From assembly GCF_013387455.1 (NCBI RefSeq), contig NZ_VWNC01000002.1:297001-361000 (forward strand): DNA of 64,000 nt, written 5' to 3'. Positions within the stretch are counted from its first letter, which is position 1; each line of letters begins with the position of its first letter. The notes below the pieces were generated by a model, which was given only the letters and a program-made list of their open reading frames with translations, was not told the origin of the DNA and did not search any database. This DNA comes from Mariprofundus sp. NF (GTDB lineage: Bacteria; Pseudomonadota; Zetaproteobacteria; Mariprofundales; Mariprofundaceae). The position numbers and the translations under genes were made by a program. Positions 47,299-55,858 of the stretch are shown here, in pieces.

Positions 47299-48174
47299 TC
47301 ACAGACCCTTATGCCGATAGCGATCCAGCATCGTCTCATTACCCATCAGGCCGCCACTATGAACATAGAGAATGGTGCCTTCGATAGTGTCGATGTTTTG
47401 TAGCAACGTATGCCACATATTAGCCCCGTAGATCAGATCAAATTCTATACCCGCCTCTTTCAGCTCCCGGTATATATCGAGAAACTCCGGATAGGGTCTG
47501 GCAAAATGATGCTTCTTTTCATTTTCCAGAATGCGAAGATTCAGAGGCACGGCTCCCAACATGTCCATTTGCTGGATCAGATAATTGCTATCGCCAACGC
47601 AAGCGGTGGTCAGCACATTCACACCAGGAAGAGCCAAAGCAAGATAACAGGCCGTTGTTCCCGTGCCTGAAGGGGTGACCACGTTGAGCTTCTCAATACC
47701 CCGCTCCTGCTGCCACTGGCTTATCTCCCGGGCCAACACATTAATGCCGAGCTCTGCGATTGGGTCGGCACCGCCTTGCGGCACTAACAGTGTAGATGTA
47801 TCAGCTGGCGAGCTGAGTGATGCAATGGCCGCGTCGTACTGTTTATGCTCCACTTCATGCAGCTGCATGCCGAGCTCCAATGCTCTCTTTAAATTGCCGG
47901 TCGGATTGGCCTTAAGACGTTCCGGCAGAAGCTTGCATGTGTAGTGAAAGGCCCACCCTTTCTGCTGGCAGAGTGCGGCAATAGAGAGCATGGCATTGGA
48001 CTGTGTTCCACCGTAGGAGGTAATGCCGCGATAGCGCTCTGCCGGTGTCTGAATCAAACTATAAAGTTTACGATATTTGTTACCGCTGAGCAGTGGATCG
48101 ATAAGTTCATCGCGTTTAACGAAATAGTCCCGGCCACGAAATCTAAAGGACTCCACATCAGAAAGAGGCTGCAT
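47299..48174 (-). CDS. ACC deaminase / D-cysteine desulfhydrase family protein
   Basis: Fold type II PLP enzyme of 291 residues. The lysine site is SGNKYRKLYSLIQ, followed by YGGTQSNAMLSIAALCQQ, the ACC deaminase/D-cysteine desulfhydrase pattern. The phosphate-binding glycine loop is TPSGTGTTACYLAL, and YVHSGGLMGNET ends the active site. Sequence alone cannot choose between ACC deaminase, D-cysteine desulfhydrase and other members; it is shorter than true ACC deaminase (about 335), so the latter seems less likely. The cupin gene ends 3 bases upstream, so they form a pair. Confidence 0.85.
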   Translation of the reverse strand: MQPLSDVESFRFRGRDYFVKRDELIDPLLSGNKYRKLYSLIQTPAERYRGITSYGGTQSNAMLSIAALCQQKGWAFHYTCKLLPERLKANPTGNLKRALELGMQLHEVEHKQYDAAIASLSSPADTSTLLVPQGGADPIAELGINVLAREISQWQQERGIEKLNVVTPSGTGTTACYLALALPGVNVLTTACVGDSNYLIQQMDMLGAVPLNLRILENEKKHHFARPYPEFLDIYRELKEAGIEFDLIYGANMWHTLLQNIDTIEGTILYVHSGGLMGNETMLDRYRHKGL

Positions 48175-48177
48175 CGC

Positions 48178-48672
48178 CTAACGTGTCAGCTTCTTTATTG
48201 CAGTCTGATGTTGCGGGTATTGTGACAACAGATGCTGGCGCGATGGCATCTCAAAATCAGCAAACTCAAAACCCGGTGCCACCGTGCAGCCAACCAGTGC
48301 AAAACCACCACTTGGCACACTTGCCCCGAACCAGTCACCCGCTTCCACCACCTGCTGAAAAAACTCGCCCTTTTCAGGATTTCGCCCCAGCCTCTTTTCC
48401 GAATAGTTACCTGCCGCATCAATGACATGCACAGTTAAGCCATCACCATCATAAAAGTGCCACAGCTCATCCTGTCTGATGCGGTGAAAGGCTGAGAATT
48501 CATCTCCGCTGAGCAGAAAGTAGATGCTGGTGCAGAAAGAGCGGGGCCCATCGAACTGGGCTGGCAGTCCCTGTTGCGGAATCATACTGGCAGAGCGATA
48601 AACCTCTCTGTACCACCCCCCTTCAGGGTGCTTCTGCAATCCTAACGATTCTATCCAGCCATTGGGTTCCAT
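48178..48672 (-). CDS. Cupin_5 (DUF985) family protein
   Basis: Protein of 164 residues with a single cupin barrel. LGLQKHPEGGWYREVYRS opens the domain, and SIYFLLSGDEFSAFHRIRQDELWHFYDGDGLTVHVID is the conserved DUF985 core. GEFFQQVVEAGDWFGA and LVGCTVAPGFEFADFEM follow. Metal-binding His/Glu residues are visible, but the substrate is not known for the family. It precedes the PLP enzyme by 3 bases and is likely co-transcribed with it. Confidence 0.88.
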   Translation of the reverse strand: MEPNGWIESLGLQKHPEGGWYREVYRSASMIPQQGLPAQFDGPRSFCTSIYFLLSGDEFSAFHRIRQDELWHFYDGDGLTVHVIDAAGNYSEKRLGRNPEKGEFFQQVVEAGDWFGASVPSGGFALVGCTVAPGFEFADFEMPSRQHLLSQYPQHQTAIKKLTR

Positions 48673-48852
48673 GCTTCCCCTTTTTGTTCAATTAATCTGG
48701 TGAGACCATATGAAAATCAGGGCACCTATGCAAAAGTGCATTTGACTGCTTTAATAAGCCTGAGTGGATAAAATTAACCTTTTGCCCATTTTTTCCGATA
48801 ATCAGGTTACAGTCTGGTACGGATTCAACTATAACAACAAATGGGGGCGCAG

Positions 48853-49485
48853 ATGATTTCAGTATATCTTGTTGATGATCACACCATGGTGCGCGCCGGA
48901 TTCCGTCGCCTGCTGGAGACCGAAGATGACATTAACATCATCGGTGAAAAGGGCTGCGGTGAAGATGCCTACCCTGAATGTCTGGCTTTACAACCGGATG
49001 TGGTCGTGGCCGATATTGCCATGCCCGGTGAAGGCGGCCTCTCTTTTATCCGCCGACTGCTGAACAAAGATGAGAGTGCCAAAGTACTGGTGATGAGCAT
49101 GCACGATGATGAAACCTTCGTATCCCATGCCATTCAGCTTGGTGCCAGAGGTTATCTCAGCAAGTCGGGAGACCCCAATGAATTGGCACAGGCCGTACGC
49201 TCTGTCGCCAAAGGTGACAGATGGGTCTCTCCGGAGATCGCCCAGCGCATGGTTTACAGTCTCGGTACTGGCAATGAATCACCCGTTGAGATTCTTACCA
49301 CGCGCGAATTTGAGGTGTTTATTCTGCTCAGTGAAGGCAACAGTGTGATTGAGATCGGTAAAATCCTGCATATCAGTCCGAAAACCGTAAATGTGCATCG
49401 GGCCAACCTCATGGAAAAATTGAAGGTGAAAAATACAGTGGAGCTAGCCCATATCGCTATTCGCACGCAGATGATCCAGCCATAA
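48853..49485 (+). CDS. NarL/LuxR-family response regulator (GacA/UvrY-like)
   Basis: Protein of 210 residues: receiver domain with Asp8/Asp9 and phospho-acceptor Asp54 (VVVADIAMPGEGGLSF), then a LuxR-type helix-turn-helix (ILTTREFEVFILLSEGNSVIEIGKILHISPKTVNVHRANLMEKLKV). The start ISVYLVDDHTMVRAGFRRLLE closely resembles GacA/UvrY. GacA-like regulators switch on CsrA-sequestering sRNAs. ATG 48853 has GGGGGCG just upstream and is preferred over ATG 48841. No sensor kinase gene is adjacent. Confidence 0.88.
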   Translation: MISVYLVDDHTMVRAGFRRLLETEDDINIIGEKGCGEDAYPECLALQPDVVVADIAMPGEGGLSFIRRLLNKDESAKVLVMSMHDDETFVSHAIQLGARGYLSKSGDPNELAQAVRSVAKGDRWVSPEIAQRMVYSLGTGNESPVEILTTREFEVFILLSEGNSVIEIGKILHISPKTVNVHRANLMEKLKVKNTVELAHIAIRTQMIQP

Positions 49486-49626
49486 ACAGCTACACTCTTT
49501 TGTACACGCTTCACTAAACATTATCTTTCCGGGACAGGACAAACCTACTTCCTCAGAGTCATGCCGCTACAGGCGCTGCTGAATATTCACCTTGCAGAGT
49601 CTCAGAACCGCTCTCATACTGATCTC

Positions 49627-50349
49627 ATGCGATTCCTACTTACTCTCTCCCTACTGCTCCTGATGCCTCTTCATGCTCAGGCTGAAGCCCCACAGCCTGC
49701 CGGCACACGCATTAATATCTCAGCCACCGCTGAAAGTGAGCTGCCCAATGATGAAGTGGTGATCTCCTTCCGCATTGAAAAAGAGGGCAAAGATGCCAAT
49801 GCCATCCGCCAGCAGGTAAATCGGATCACCAGCCTGATTCAGAAACGGTTAAAAAAAGAGCAAGGTCTGAAGATAAAAACTACCAGTCGAAACATGCAGC
49901 CGGTATGGCACCATCCAAAGAACCAGCCTCGCATCCGCACCGCCTGGCGCATGAGCCAGACGGAACAGATCACCAGCAACAATCTTGAGGCCGTCCCGCA
50001 GTGGCTGGATGCGATTGAAAGCGAAGGCGCACAGCTCTCCAACCTGCAGTTCAAAGTGAGTCGAAAACTCTCGTTGCAAACGCAGGACACACTCCGACTC
50101 CAAGCTATCGAAACATTTCGCAGCAAGGCAGCCACGCTGGCCCAGGGGTTGGATGCCACAAGTTTTCGCATCATTCATCTCAACACCAGCAGTCAAACAC
50201 CTCGCCCCGTTTTGTATCGATCTGAAATGGCGATGATGAGCAAATCAGCCGATGCAGGAGCGCCTGCCCTGTCAGCGGGAGAGGGCACTGTGCGCATCAC
50301 CATCACTGGTGAAATCGAGATTCCGTTCACTGATTTCCCTTTGAAATAA
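49627..50349 (+). CDS. SIMPL-domain (DUF541) periplasmic protein
   Basis: Protein of 240 residues with a signal peptide (MRFLLTLSLLLLMPLHAQA) and a SIMPL/DUF541 domain. It has RINISATAESELPNDEVVISFRIEKEGKD near the start, a repeated alpha-beta pattern (QTEQITSNNLEAVPQWLDAIESEGAQLSNLQFKVS) and VRITITGEIEI near the end. Family members such as YggE and BP26 form periplasmic or surface oligomers with a role in stress tolerance; the exact function is not known. ATG 49627 is chosen because it gives the signal peptide; the frame is open from 49561. Confidence 0.85.
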   Translation: MRFLLTLSLLLLMPLHAQAEAPQPAGTRINISATAESELPNDEVVISFRIEKEGKDANAIRQQVNRITSLIQKRLKKEQGLKIKTTSRNMQPVWHHPKNQPRIRTAWRMSQTEQITSNNLEAVPQWLDAIESEGAQLSNLQFKVSRKLSLQTQDTLRLQAIETFRSKAATLAQGLDATSFRIIHLNTSSQTPRPVLYRSEMAMMSKSADAGAPALSAGEGTVRITITGEIEIPFTDFPLK

Positions 50350-50396
50350 AGCATTTACAGCGACTGGGCTGACAGGGGCCGATGTTTGTGATACCA

Positions 50397-50412
50397 TAGC
50401 TATATATAGCTA
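50397..50412. promoter_or_regulatory. 16-base perfect palindrome before the GGDEF-EAL gene
   Basis: TAGCTATATATAGCTA is a perfect palindrome, 20 bases upstream of the TTG start. It could be an operator or overlap an AT-rich -10 box. No regulator that would bind it is identified. Confidence 0.4.
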
Positions 50413-50432
50413 CGAAACAGGGAGGGGCTGGC

Positions 50433-52574
50433 TTGAATCAATCCAAGATCCTCATCGTTGAAGACCAGACCTCGCTAAGGGGTGCATTTGTCCAGATTCT
50501 GGAGAATGCAGGTTTTCTCACCTGCAGTGCTGAAGGTTATGATCAGGCTGTTGCCCTGCTCGATTCATCTATTGATCTTGCCCTGCTTGATGTTCAGTTA
50601 GAAGGGCGATCAGGACTGGAAATTCTCTCCTATATTCGGCAACACCATCCCGACTGCCCATCGATCATGATGTCCGGTTATGCTGACAAGAAAAACACCA
50701 TCGAAGCACTGCGCCAGGGTGCCGTGGAGTACCTTGAAAAACCGGTCTCAGCGCATGAACTGGTTCATAGTATCAAGCACTGGATCGATTTTCGTGACCT
50801 GAAACAGGAGAACCAGCGCCTGCAGGATTTTCAGGCCATCTATCAACGACTCAAGGCTAATGAGATTCAGATACGCATGGCCAACGAACGACTGAATTTC
50901 CTTCTCACTTCAACCTCAGCAGTCATATATGCATCCGGGGTATCCGACAAATTCCCGACAACCTTTATCAGCGAAAATATTAAACGGCTATGCGGTTATG
51001 AAGCAGAGGAGTTCACCAGCCATCCGGGATTTCGCCTGGAGTGTGTTCATCCTGATGATCTTGAACATGTTCACACGGAGCTGGAGCGTGGGCTCAAACG
51101 CGGCAGCAATCGCTTCGAATATCGTTTCCAGCACAGGGATGGTCACTACTTCTGGGTAGGTGATGAGATTCGGGTTGAACAGGATAGTAATGGCCAGATT
51201 GAGTTTCTGGGTTTCATCGCCGATATCAGCCAGCACAAACAGAGTGAGGAGAAGATCAGGCAGATGGCCTACACCGATCTGCTCACAGGCCTGCCCAACC
51301 GCAGTCTCTATTATGACCGCTTGAAACAGGCCATTGCACAGGCCCACCGTAAGCAGACCAATATGGCCGTTCTATTTATGGATCTGGACTACTTCAAACC
51401 GATCAATGATGAGTTGGGTCATGAGTGGGGTGACAAGGCTCTCATCGAGGTGGGTAACAGACTGCAGGGGTGCATCCGTGAAACCGATACCGTAGCCCGA
51501 ATTGGCGGCGATGAATTCAGCATCATTCTTGGTGAGATCGCCTCTGAGGAGTCCGCCTGCATAATAGCTGAGAAGGTAATCAGTCAAATTCAGAAGCCGA
51601 TGATGCTCAAGGACTCCCACTATGTGCTTGGCGTCAGCATTGGCATCAGTCTGAAATCTGGTGAATCCAGTGATGCGGAAACCATCATGCGACTGGCCGA
51701 TGATGCCATGTATCAGGCCAAGGAGATGGGACGCAACCGCTACTGTATCTATCGGGATTCCGGAGATGGTTTGCCCGATGAGCTGAATAGAGAGCTGAGC
51801 CTTGAAAAAGCACTGCGACAGGCCATCGCCAACAATGAACTGGTGATCTATTACCAGCCCAAGGTGGATCTGAAGGAGGGGGTGATCATCGGCACCCACG
51901 CCCTGCTGCGCTGGAGTCGCGGTGATGAAGGTATGGCGCTGCCCGACCAGTTCCTGCCACTGGCCAATAAAACAGGGCTTATCGTACCTATAGGCGAGTG
52001 GGTACTGCGCCATGCCTGCCTTCAGAACAGAGCCTGGCAGGAGTCAGGACTGCCCATTGTACCGGTATCGGTTAATATCACTGCTGAGCAGCTGCGCCAT
52101 TCCGACTTCAGCAGGCTGGTGGCATCCATTCTTGATGAGAGCAAGCTATCCGCCGAGATGCTACAGCTGGAGATCAGTGAAAATGATCTGATGCAACATG
52201 CCTCTGGCGTCCTGCAGAGCATGAATGAGCTCAATGAACTGGGCGTGAAAATCACCATTGATAATTTTGGTGCTGGCTTCTTCTCGCTGCAGGCGTTGAA
52301 AACCATGCCGGTACACGAGCTGAAGATGAACCGCTCACTAATTAATCAGATTGGAGATAGTGGCGACAGCGGGCAGGTTGCCAATGCAATCATCGCTATG
52401 GGCCACATCCTCAATCATCAGGTGGTCGCTGAAGGCGTGGAGACAACGGAGCAGTTAAACTTTCTACGCGCGCATGACTCTGATGGCATGCTCGGTTACC
52501 TATCCAGTCCGCCGGTGCCAGCTGATGAGATTATTCAACAGCTGAAAAACAGGCGATCGATGCTTAAAGCGTGA
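50433..52574 (+). CDS. Receiver-PAS-GGDEF-EAL protein with degenerate EAL domain
   Basis: Protein of 713 residues: receiver (1-120, acid pocket E10/D11, phospho-acceptor D53), linker helix, PAS domain (about 150-270), GGDEF (about 280-440) and EAL (about 455-710). The cyclase site RIGGDEF is intact, and RETD five residues before it is a complete inhibitory I-site. The EAL domain is damaged: the signature reads THALLRW, loop 6 reads IDNFGAGFFSL where active enzymes have DDFGTG, and LKMNRS replaces LKIDRS. Synthesis without hydrolysis of c-di-GMP is expected, with EAL as a possible sensor. TTG start behind GGGAGGGG. Confidence 0.92.
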   Translation: MNQSKILIVEDQTSLRGAFVQILENAGFLTCSAEGYDQAVALLDSSIDLALLDVQLEGRSGLEILSYIRQHHPDCPSIMMSGYADKKNTIEALRQGAVEYLEKPVSAHELVHSIKHWIDFRDLKQENQRLQDFQAIYQRLKANEIQIRMANERLNFLLTSTSAVIYASGVSDKFPTTFISENIKRLCGYEAEEFTSHPGFRLECVHPDDLEHVHTELERGLKRGSNRFEYRFQHRDGHYFWVGDEIRVEQDSNGQIEFLGFIADISQHKQSEEKIRQMAYTDLLTGLPNRSLYYDRLKQAIAQAHRKQTNMAVLFMDLDYFKPINDELGHEWGDKALIEVGNRLQGCIRETDTVARIGGDEFSIILGEIASEESACIIAEKVISQIQKPMMLKDSHYVLGVSIGISLKSGESSDAETIMRLADDAMYQAKEMGRNRYCIYRDSGDGLPDELNRELSLEKALRQAIANNELVIYYQPKVDLKEGVIIGTHALLRWSRGDEGMALPDQFLPLANKTGLIVPIGEWVLRHACLQNRAWQESGLPIVPVSVNITAEQLRHSDFSRLVASILDESKLSAEMLQLEISENDLMQHASGVLQSMNELNELGVKITIDNFGAGFFSLQALKTMPVHELKMNRSLINQIGDSGDSGQVANAIIAMGHILNHQVVAEGVETTEQLNFLRAHDSDGMLGYLSSPPVPADEIIQQLKNRRSMLKA

Positions 52575-52593
52575 ATCTTCGAGCATAAAAAAA

Positions 52594-52610
52594 GGCGGGG
52601 AAACCCCGCC
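52594..52610. terminator. Bidirectional terminator
   Basis: GGCGGGG, AAA, CCCCGCC, flanked by seven A on the left and six T on the right. It lies between two converging genes (GGDEF-EAL and the small parvulin) and can stop transcription from either side. Confidence 0.92.
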
Positions 52611-52633
52611 TTTTTTATGATAGATCAATACAA

Positions 52634-52912
52634 TTAACTGCGGCTGGTAACTTCCAGAAGGTGATAACCAAACTGGGTCTGAACCGGCCCCTGTACAGTT
52701 CCAACTTCAGCGGAAAAGACCACTTTATCAAATTCAGGAACCATCATGCCCGGACCGAACTCGCCCAGATCACCACCATTGCGGCCGGATGGGCAGCTGG
52801 AATTATCGCGTGCGATATCAGCAAAATCAGCGCCGCCTTCGATAGCTGCTTTCAGCTCATTACACTTCTCTTCGGTATCCACCAGAATATGGCGGGCAGT
52901 TGCTACGATCAT
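52634..52912 (-). CDS. ppiC: PpiC-type parvulin peptidyl-prolyl isomerase
   Basis: Single-domain parvulin of 92 residues, the size of E. coli PpiC. It starts with ATARHILVDTEEKCNELKAAI and has SSCPSGRNGGDLGEFGPGMMVPEFDKVVF and TQFGYHLLEV, including the two active-site histidines and the catalytic Cys/Asp region. With no signal peptide it acts in the cytosol, unlike the lipoprotein parvulin at 23.4 kb. A shared bidirectional terminator follows. Confidence 0.93.
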   Translation of the reverse strand: MIVATARHILVDTEEKCNELKAAIEGGADFADIARDNSSCPSGRNGGDLGEFGPGMMVPEFDKVVFSAEVGTVQGPVQTQFGYHLLEVTSRS

Positions 52913-52951
52913 ATCTACTCCGTTTTTCAGATTTTGCCGGACACTAACAGC

Positions 52952-53380
52952 TTAAAAGCCACGTTCAAATTTGAGCAGTCTCTTCTTCCACTCAAGGCCA
53001 CAAGCGAAACCACCCAAGCCATCAGCTGCAATCACACGATGACAGGGGATAAGAATCGGCAGGGGATTGGCCCCCAGCGCCTGCCCCATAGCCCGCGCTG
53101 ATGTATGAAGTTCTTTGGCAAGCTCGCCATAGGTGCGCACTTCACCGGCGGGAACCTTTACCAACCCTTCACGCATAATCGCCTGGAAATCGCTGGCGGG
53201 CTCAGCCAGCGGCGGTAACGACAGACTCTGGCGACTGAAATAGGCATCAAACCAGTCTGATACCGGATCATTGTTGAGTGCCTTGTCATCTGCACTCTCA
53301 TCCAGCCAGATGTGCAGACAGCGCTCACCATCCCACTCATAAGAGATCGGGCCAAGTGGGGAGTCATAAAAGTAGATCAT
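52952..53380 (-). CDS. ogt: Methylated-DNA-protein-cysteine methyltransferase (Ogt/MGMT)
   Basis: Protein of 142 residues that removes O6-methyl groups from guanine by transfer to its own cysteine. The active site is IPCHRVIAADG, preceded by GANPLPIL, with VPAGEVRTYGELAKELHTSARAMGQALGANP as the DNA-binding helix-turn-helix. The N-terminal part is short, as in stand-alone Ogt. GFACGLEWKKRLLKFE closes the domain. ATG 53380 is taken; a TTG two codons earlier is also open. It lies 39 bases upstream of ppiC on the same strand. Confidence 0.93.
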   Translation of the reverse strand: MIYFYDSPLGPISYEWDGERCLHIWLDESADDKALNNDPVSDWFDAYFSRQSLSLPPLAEPASDFQAIMREGLVKVPAGEVRTYGELAKELHTSARAMGQALGANPLPILIPCHRVIAADGLGGFACGLEWKKRLLKFERGF

Positions 53381-53469
53381 ATTCAAATTCTACGTCGCAT
53401 TGGAGCAGAGAACATCCATTTTCATATTCAGACTATCTCTGCATCTATGCCTGCCGTTAGTCTTAGCGC

Positions 53470-53880
53470 ATGGATTGGCCCCTCTTTTTCTCCGCACTGA
53501 TCTCCTCAACCCTCTTCCCCGGCGGTTCGGAAGTTCTACTGCTCTATCGGCTGAATGAGGGGGGTAATATTGTGGCTCTGGTTTTAATCGCCACCCTCGG
53601 CAATGTGCTCGGCAGTCTAATCACCTACGGTATGGGTCGACTCGGCAATGCGGCCGTGCATAAGAGGTGGCTGAGAATCTCTGAGACACAGACTGAAAGG
53701 GCCGAACAGTGGTTTGAGAAATATGGCAGGCCATCCCTGCTGCTGGCCTGGCTGCCGATTGTTGGCGATCCGCTCTGCCTGGCAGCTGGGCTGATGCGCT
53801 GTCAGCTGATCACATTTCTGGTTCTGGTTTCAATAGGTAAACTGGCCAGATATAGCGTGCTGGCCATTCCGTTTATTTAA
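53470..53880 (+). CDS. YqaA/DedA-family small membrane protein
   Basis: Protein of 136 residues with about four membrane segments. It has the DedA-related pattern FPGGSEVLLLYRL, GNVLGSLITYGMGRLG, then a soluble loop with WFEKYGRPSLLLAWLPIVGDPLCLAAGLMR. This is the short YqaA form of the SNARE-associated/DedA family, linked to lipid transport or membrane homeostasis. The exact substrate is unknown. It diverges from ogt by about 90 bases and converges with the GGCT-like gene. Confidence 0.9.
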   Translation: MDWPLFFSALISSTLFPGGSEVLLLYRLNEGGNIVALVLIATLGNVLGSLITYGMGRLGNAAVHKRWLRISETQTERAEQWFEKYGRPSLLLAWLPIVGDPLCLAAGLMRCQLITFLVLVSIGKLARYSVLAIPFI

Positions 53881-53889
53881 TCTGAAACT

Positions 53890-54333
53890 TTAAATTCCAG
53901 CCTCGAGGCGCAGTTCACTGACATACGCCATCGGCAGTTTATGCTCAATCAAACCATCGATAATAAAGCTGAGGTACTCCGGTGTGGGAGGGTTGGCTGT
54001 CATCAGATTCGACTGATAACTCCATACGCTCCGTTTTTCCCCGGCCTGCTCCACCTCGACTTCAATGCGCTGATAGCCCAACTCCAGCCTATCCAGCTGC
54101 TTCCAGTGCTTTGATTTAATCTCATACAATACGCCGTACACCTGTGCACCGTCCTGACTCATCAGATTGGCTTTGCCGGAGCCATCTTTGCCCAGCTTAT
54201 TACAACACCAGGTAAAACCATCCAATTTGGCAAGGCCAAGCGCTCTGGCTGAGGGCACCCGCGCCAGCAAGCGCCGGCTCGACATATTGGAGCCATATGC
54301 AAAATAGAGATCCCGTTTAGCAGAGAAGATCAT
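53890..54333 (-). CDS. Gamma-glutamylcyclotransferase-fold protein
   Basis: Protein of 147 residues with the GGCT/AIG2 fold. The substrate loop is YFAYGSNMSSRRLLARVPSA, and QVYGVLYEI followed by LDRLELGYQRIEV supplies the acidic catalytic residue position. Such enzymes release 5-oxoproline from gamma-glutamyl compounds, but several subfamilies exist and the substrate is not clear. It overlaps the AEC carrier gene by 4 bases, suggesting translational coupling. Confidence 0.88.
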   Translation of the reverse strand: MIFSAKRDLYFAYGSNMSSRRLLARVPSARALGLAKLDGFTWCCNKLGKDGSGKANLMSQDGAQVYGVLYEIKSKHWKQLDRLELGYQRIEVEVEQAGEKRSVWSYQSNLMTANPPTPEYLSFIIDGLIEHKLPMAYVSELRLEAGI

Positions 54334-55268
54334 GAGACCAGCTGCAGCCAGAACGGCAGCGTTAGCAGTGAGAGCAGCGTTGTCACCGTCACCGCTTCTG
54401 CGTAGAGCGTTGTGTCGAGTTTAAAGCGATCACAGATCACCAGTCCCAGAACCATCGTCGGCATCGCACCCTCAATCACCGCAGGCGCAAGCAGCTTTTC
54501 CGGCATACCAACACCGATCGATGCGCCCCATGCAATCAACGGCATCAGGGCCAGTTGAATCAACACCACAGGAAGAAGTACCGGAACGCGACCAAGCCAG
54601 CCAGCCTGCCAGCGCAATGCCATACCAACAGAGAGCAGCATCAGTGGCACCACGGCCGCACCGAGTATCGACAGTGACCGCTCCAGCCACTCTGGCATGG
54701 GTACCTGAAACATACTCAACAGCAGAGCGCCAATAGCTGCCCACAGAGCAGGCACCTGCAGCAGTGAAGTCAGTGGATGCATGCCTTTTCCGGAAGATCC
54801 GTAGTAACCGGCGACCATAATCCCGACAGTAAACAGAATCGGAGTACTGGCCAGAAGATCAAACTGGATCGCCACCACCTGCGACCATTCACCGAAGGTC
54901 TGCGTCAGTACAGGCAGACCAAGATAGGAGAAGTTACCAAAGGCCGAGGCAAGCAGCAGTGCGCCCACAGCTCTGTTGGGCGAGGCAACTTTCATGAAAC
55001 CTTTGACCAGATGACCGCTGGAGTAGATCAGAAATGCTGCCAGCAGAGAGAGCAGCACACTGATTGCGGAGACCAGTGGCACCCGCACCATATTAATGTC
55101 AACCGGCACCTGCCAGAGCACATGCAACACCAGCGCAGGCAGAAACACCTGATAGACAGCTTTGGCCAGATGAGAGCGGATGCTCTCTGCACTGTCGTTA
55201 CCAAGCACCAGTCGCCAGATGATGCCGGCAATAATGATGACGGCCATGCCGAGAAGAACATTAAACAT
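54330..55268 (-). CDS. AEC-family transporter (auxin efflux carrier-like)
   Basis: Membrane protein of 312 residues with ten predicted helices in two groups of five. The first block has AVIIIAGIIWRLVLG and KAVYQVFLPALVLHVLWQ, and the late block has VIEGAMPTMVLGLVICDRFKLDTTLYAEAVTVTTLLSLLTLPFW, the family signature. Bacterial AEC carriers move organic acids or amino acids such as malate; the substrate cannot be told. It heads a two-gene unit with the GGCT-fold protein, which may hint at glutamyl compounds, but that is weak. Confidence 0.9.
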   Translation of the reverse strand: MFNVLLGMAVIIIAGIIWRLVLGNDSAESIRSHLAKAVYQVFLPALVLHVLWQVPVDINMVRVPLVSAISVLLSLLAAFLIYSSGHLVKGFMKVASPNRAVGALLLASAFGNFSYLGLPVLTQTFGEWSQVVAIQFDLLASTPILFTVGIMVAGYYGSSGKGMHPLTSLLQVPALWAAIGALLLSMFQVPMPEWLERSLSILGAAVVPLMLLSVGMALRWQAGWLGRVPVLLPVVLIQLALMPLIAWGASIGVGMPEKLLAPAVIEGAMPTMVLGLVICDRFKLDTTLYAEAVTVTTLLSLLTLPFWLQLVS

Positions 55269-55366
55269 ATGCCAACCCTACATGCTCAAAGAGCCTGTCA
55301 CTATCCAATCTGGAGAATTGCAAATTTACGGGACTTGGGTTTACCAACAAGGGATAGTCAGCTGAG

Positions 55367-55807
55367 TTATACCTTATACTGGCGTTGCAGATCACGCCTG
55401 ACATCGCGCTCTTTCACATCATGGCGCTTATCGTGCATCTTCTTACCACGCGCCAGTCCGATCTCGAGCTTGGCAAAACCACGCTCGTTAAAATAGAGCT
55501 TTAACGGCACTACCGTCAGACCCTTCTCTTTCAGCTTGCCCAGCAGTCGCTCCACCTCTTTTTTGTGCAGCAGTAACTGCCTGGAGCGGGTGGGATCATG
55601 CGGGTTATTCATTGCCGCAGGCTTGTAGGGACTGATATGACAACCGATCAACAACACACGATCTTTGCGAACAATGCAGTGGGCTTCGGCCAGGTTGGCC
55701 AGACCGTTACGGATAGACTTCACCTCAGGACCGGTCAAAATCATGCCCGTATCATAGGTTTCCAGAATGTGATATTCGTGCCGGGCACGCCGATTTACAA
55801 TAGCCAT
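55367..55807 (-). CDS. smpB: SsrA-binding protein
   Basis: Protein of 146 residues that binds tmRNA and brings it to stalled ribosomes. It has the OB-fold signature NRRARHEYHILETYDTGMILTGPEVKSIRNGLANL and the stretch LLLHKKEVERLLGKLKEKGLTVVPLKLYFNERGFAKLEIGLARGKK. The C-terminal tail (KKMHDKRHDVKERDVRRDL) is the basic tail that enters the mRNA channel. No tmRNA gene was found next to it. SspB at 41.3 kb is the adaptor for the tagged products. Confidence 0.96.
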   Translation of the reverse strand: MAIVNRRARHEYHILETYDTGMILTGPEVKSIRNGLANLAEAHCIVRKDRVLLIGCHISPYKPAAMNNPHDPTRSRQLLLHKKEVERLLGKLKEKGLTVVPLKLYFNERGFAKLEIGLARGKKMHDKRHDVKERDVRRDLQRQYKV

Positions 55808-55858
55808 GTGCGAATGCTAACCCGAATTCCTTAAGTGACCAGTAATGGTGTTTGCAGG

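Noticed and set aside
51372-52013. Open frame of 213 codons opposite the GGDEF-EAL gene
   Set aside because: Antisense to a confident multi-domain gene, with no recognisable motif.
55269-55366. Search for a tmRNA gene next to smpB
   Set aside because: The flanking gaps are too short and show no tRNA-like ends or tag reading frame.
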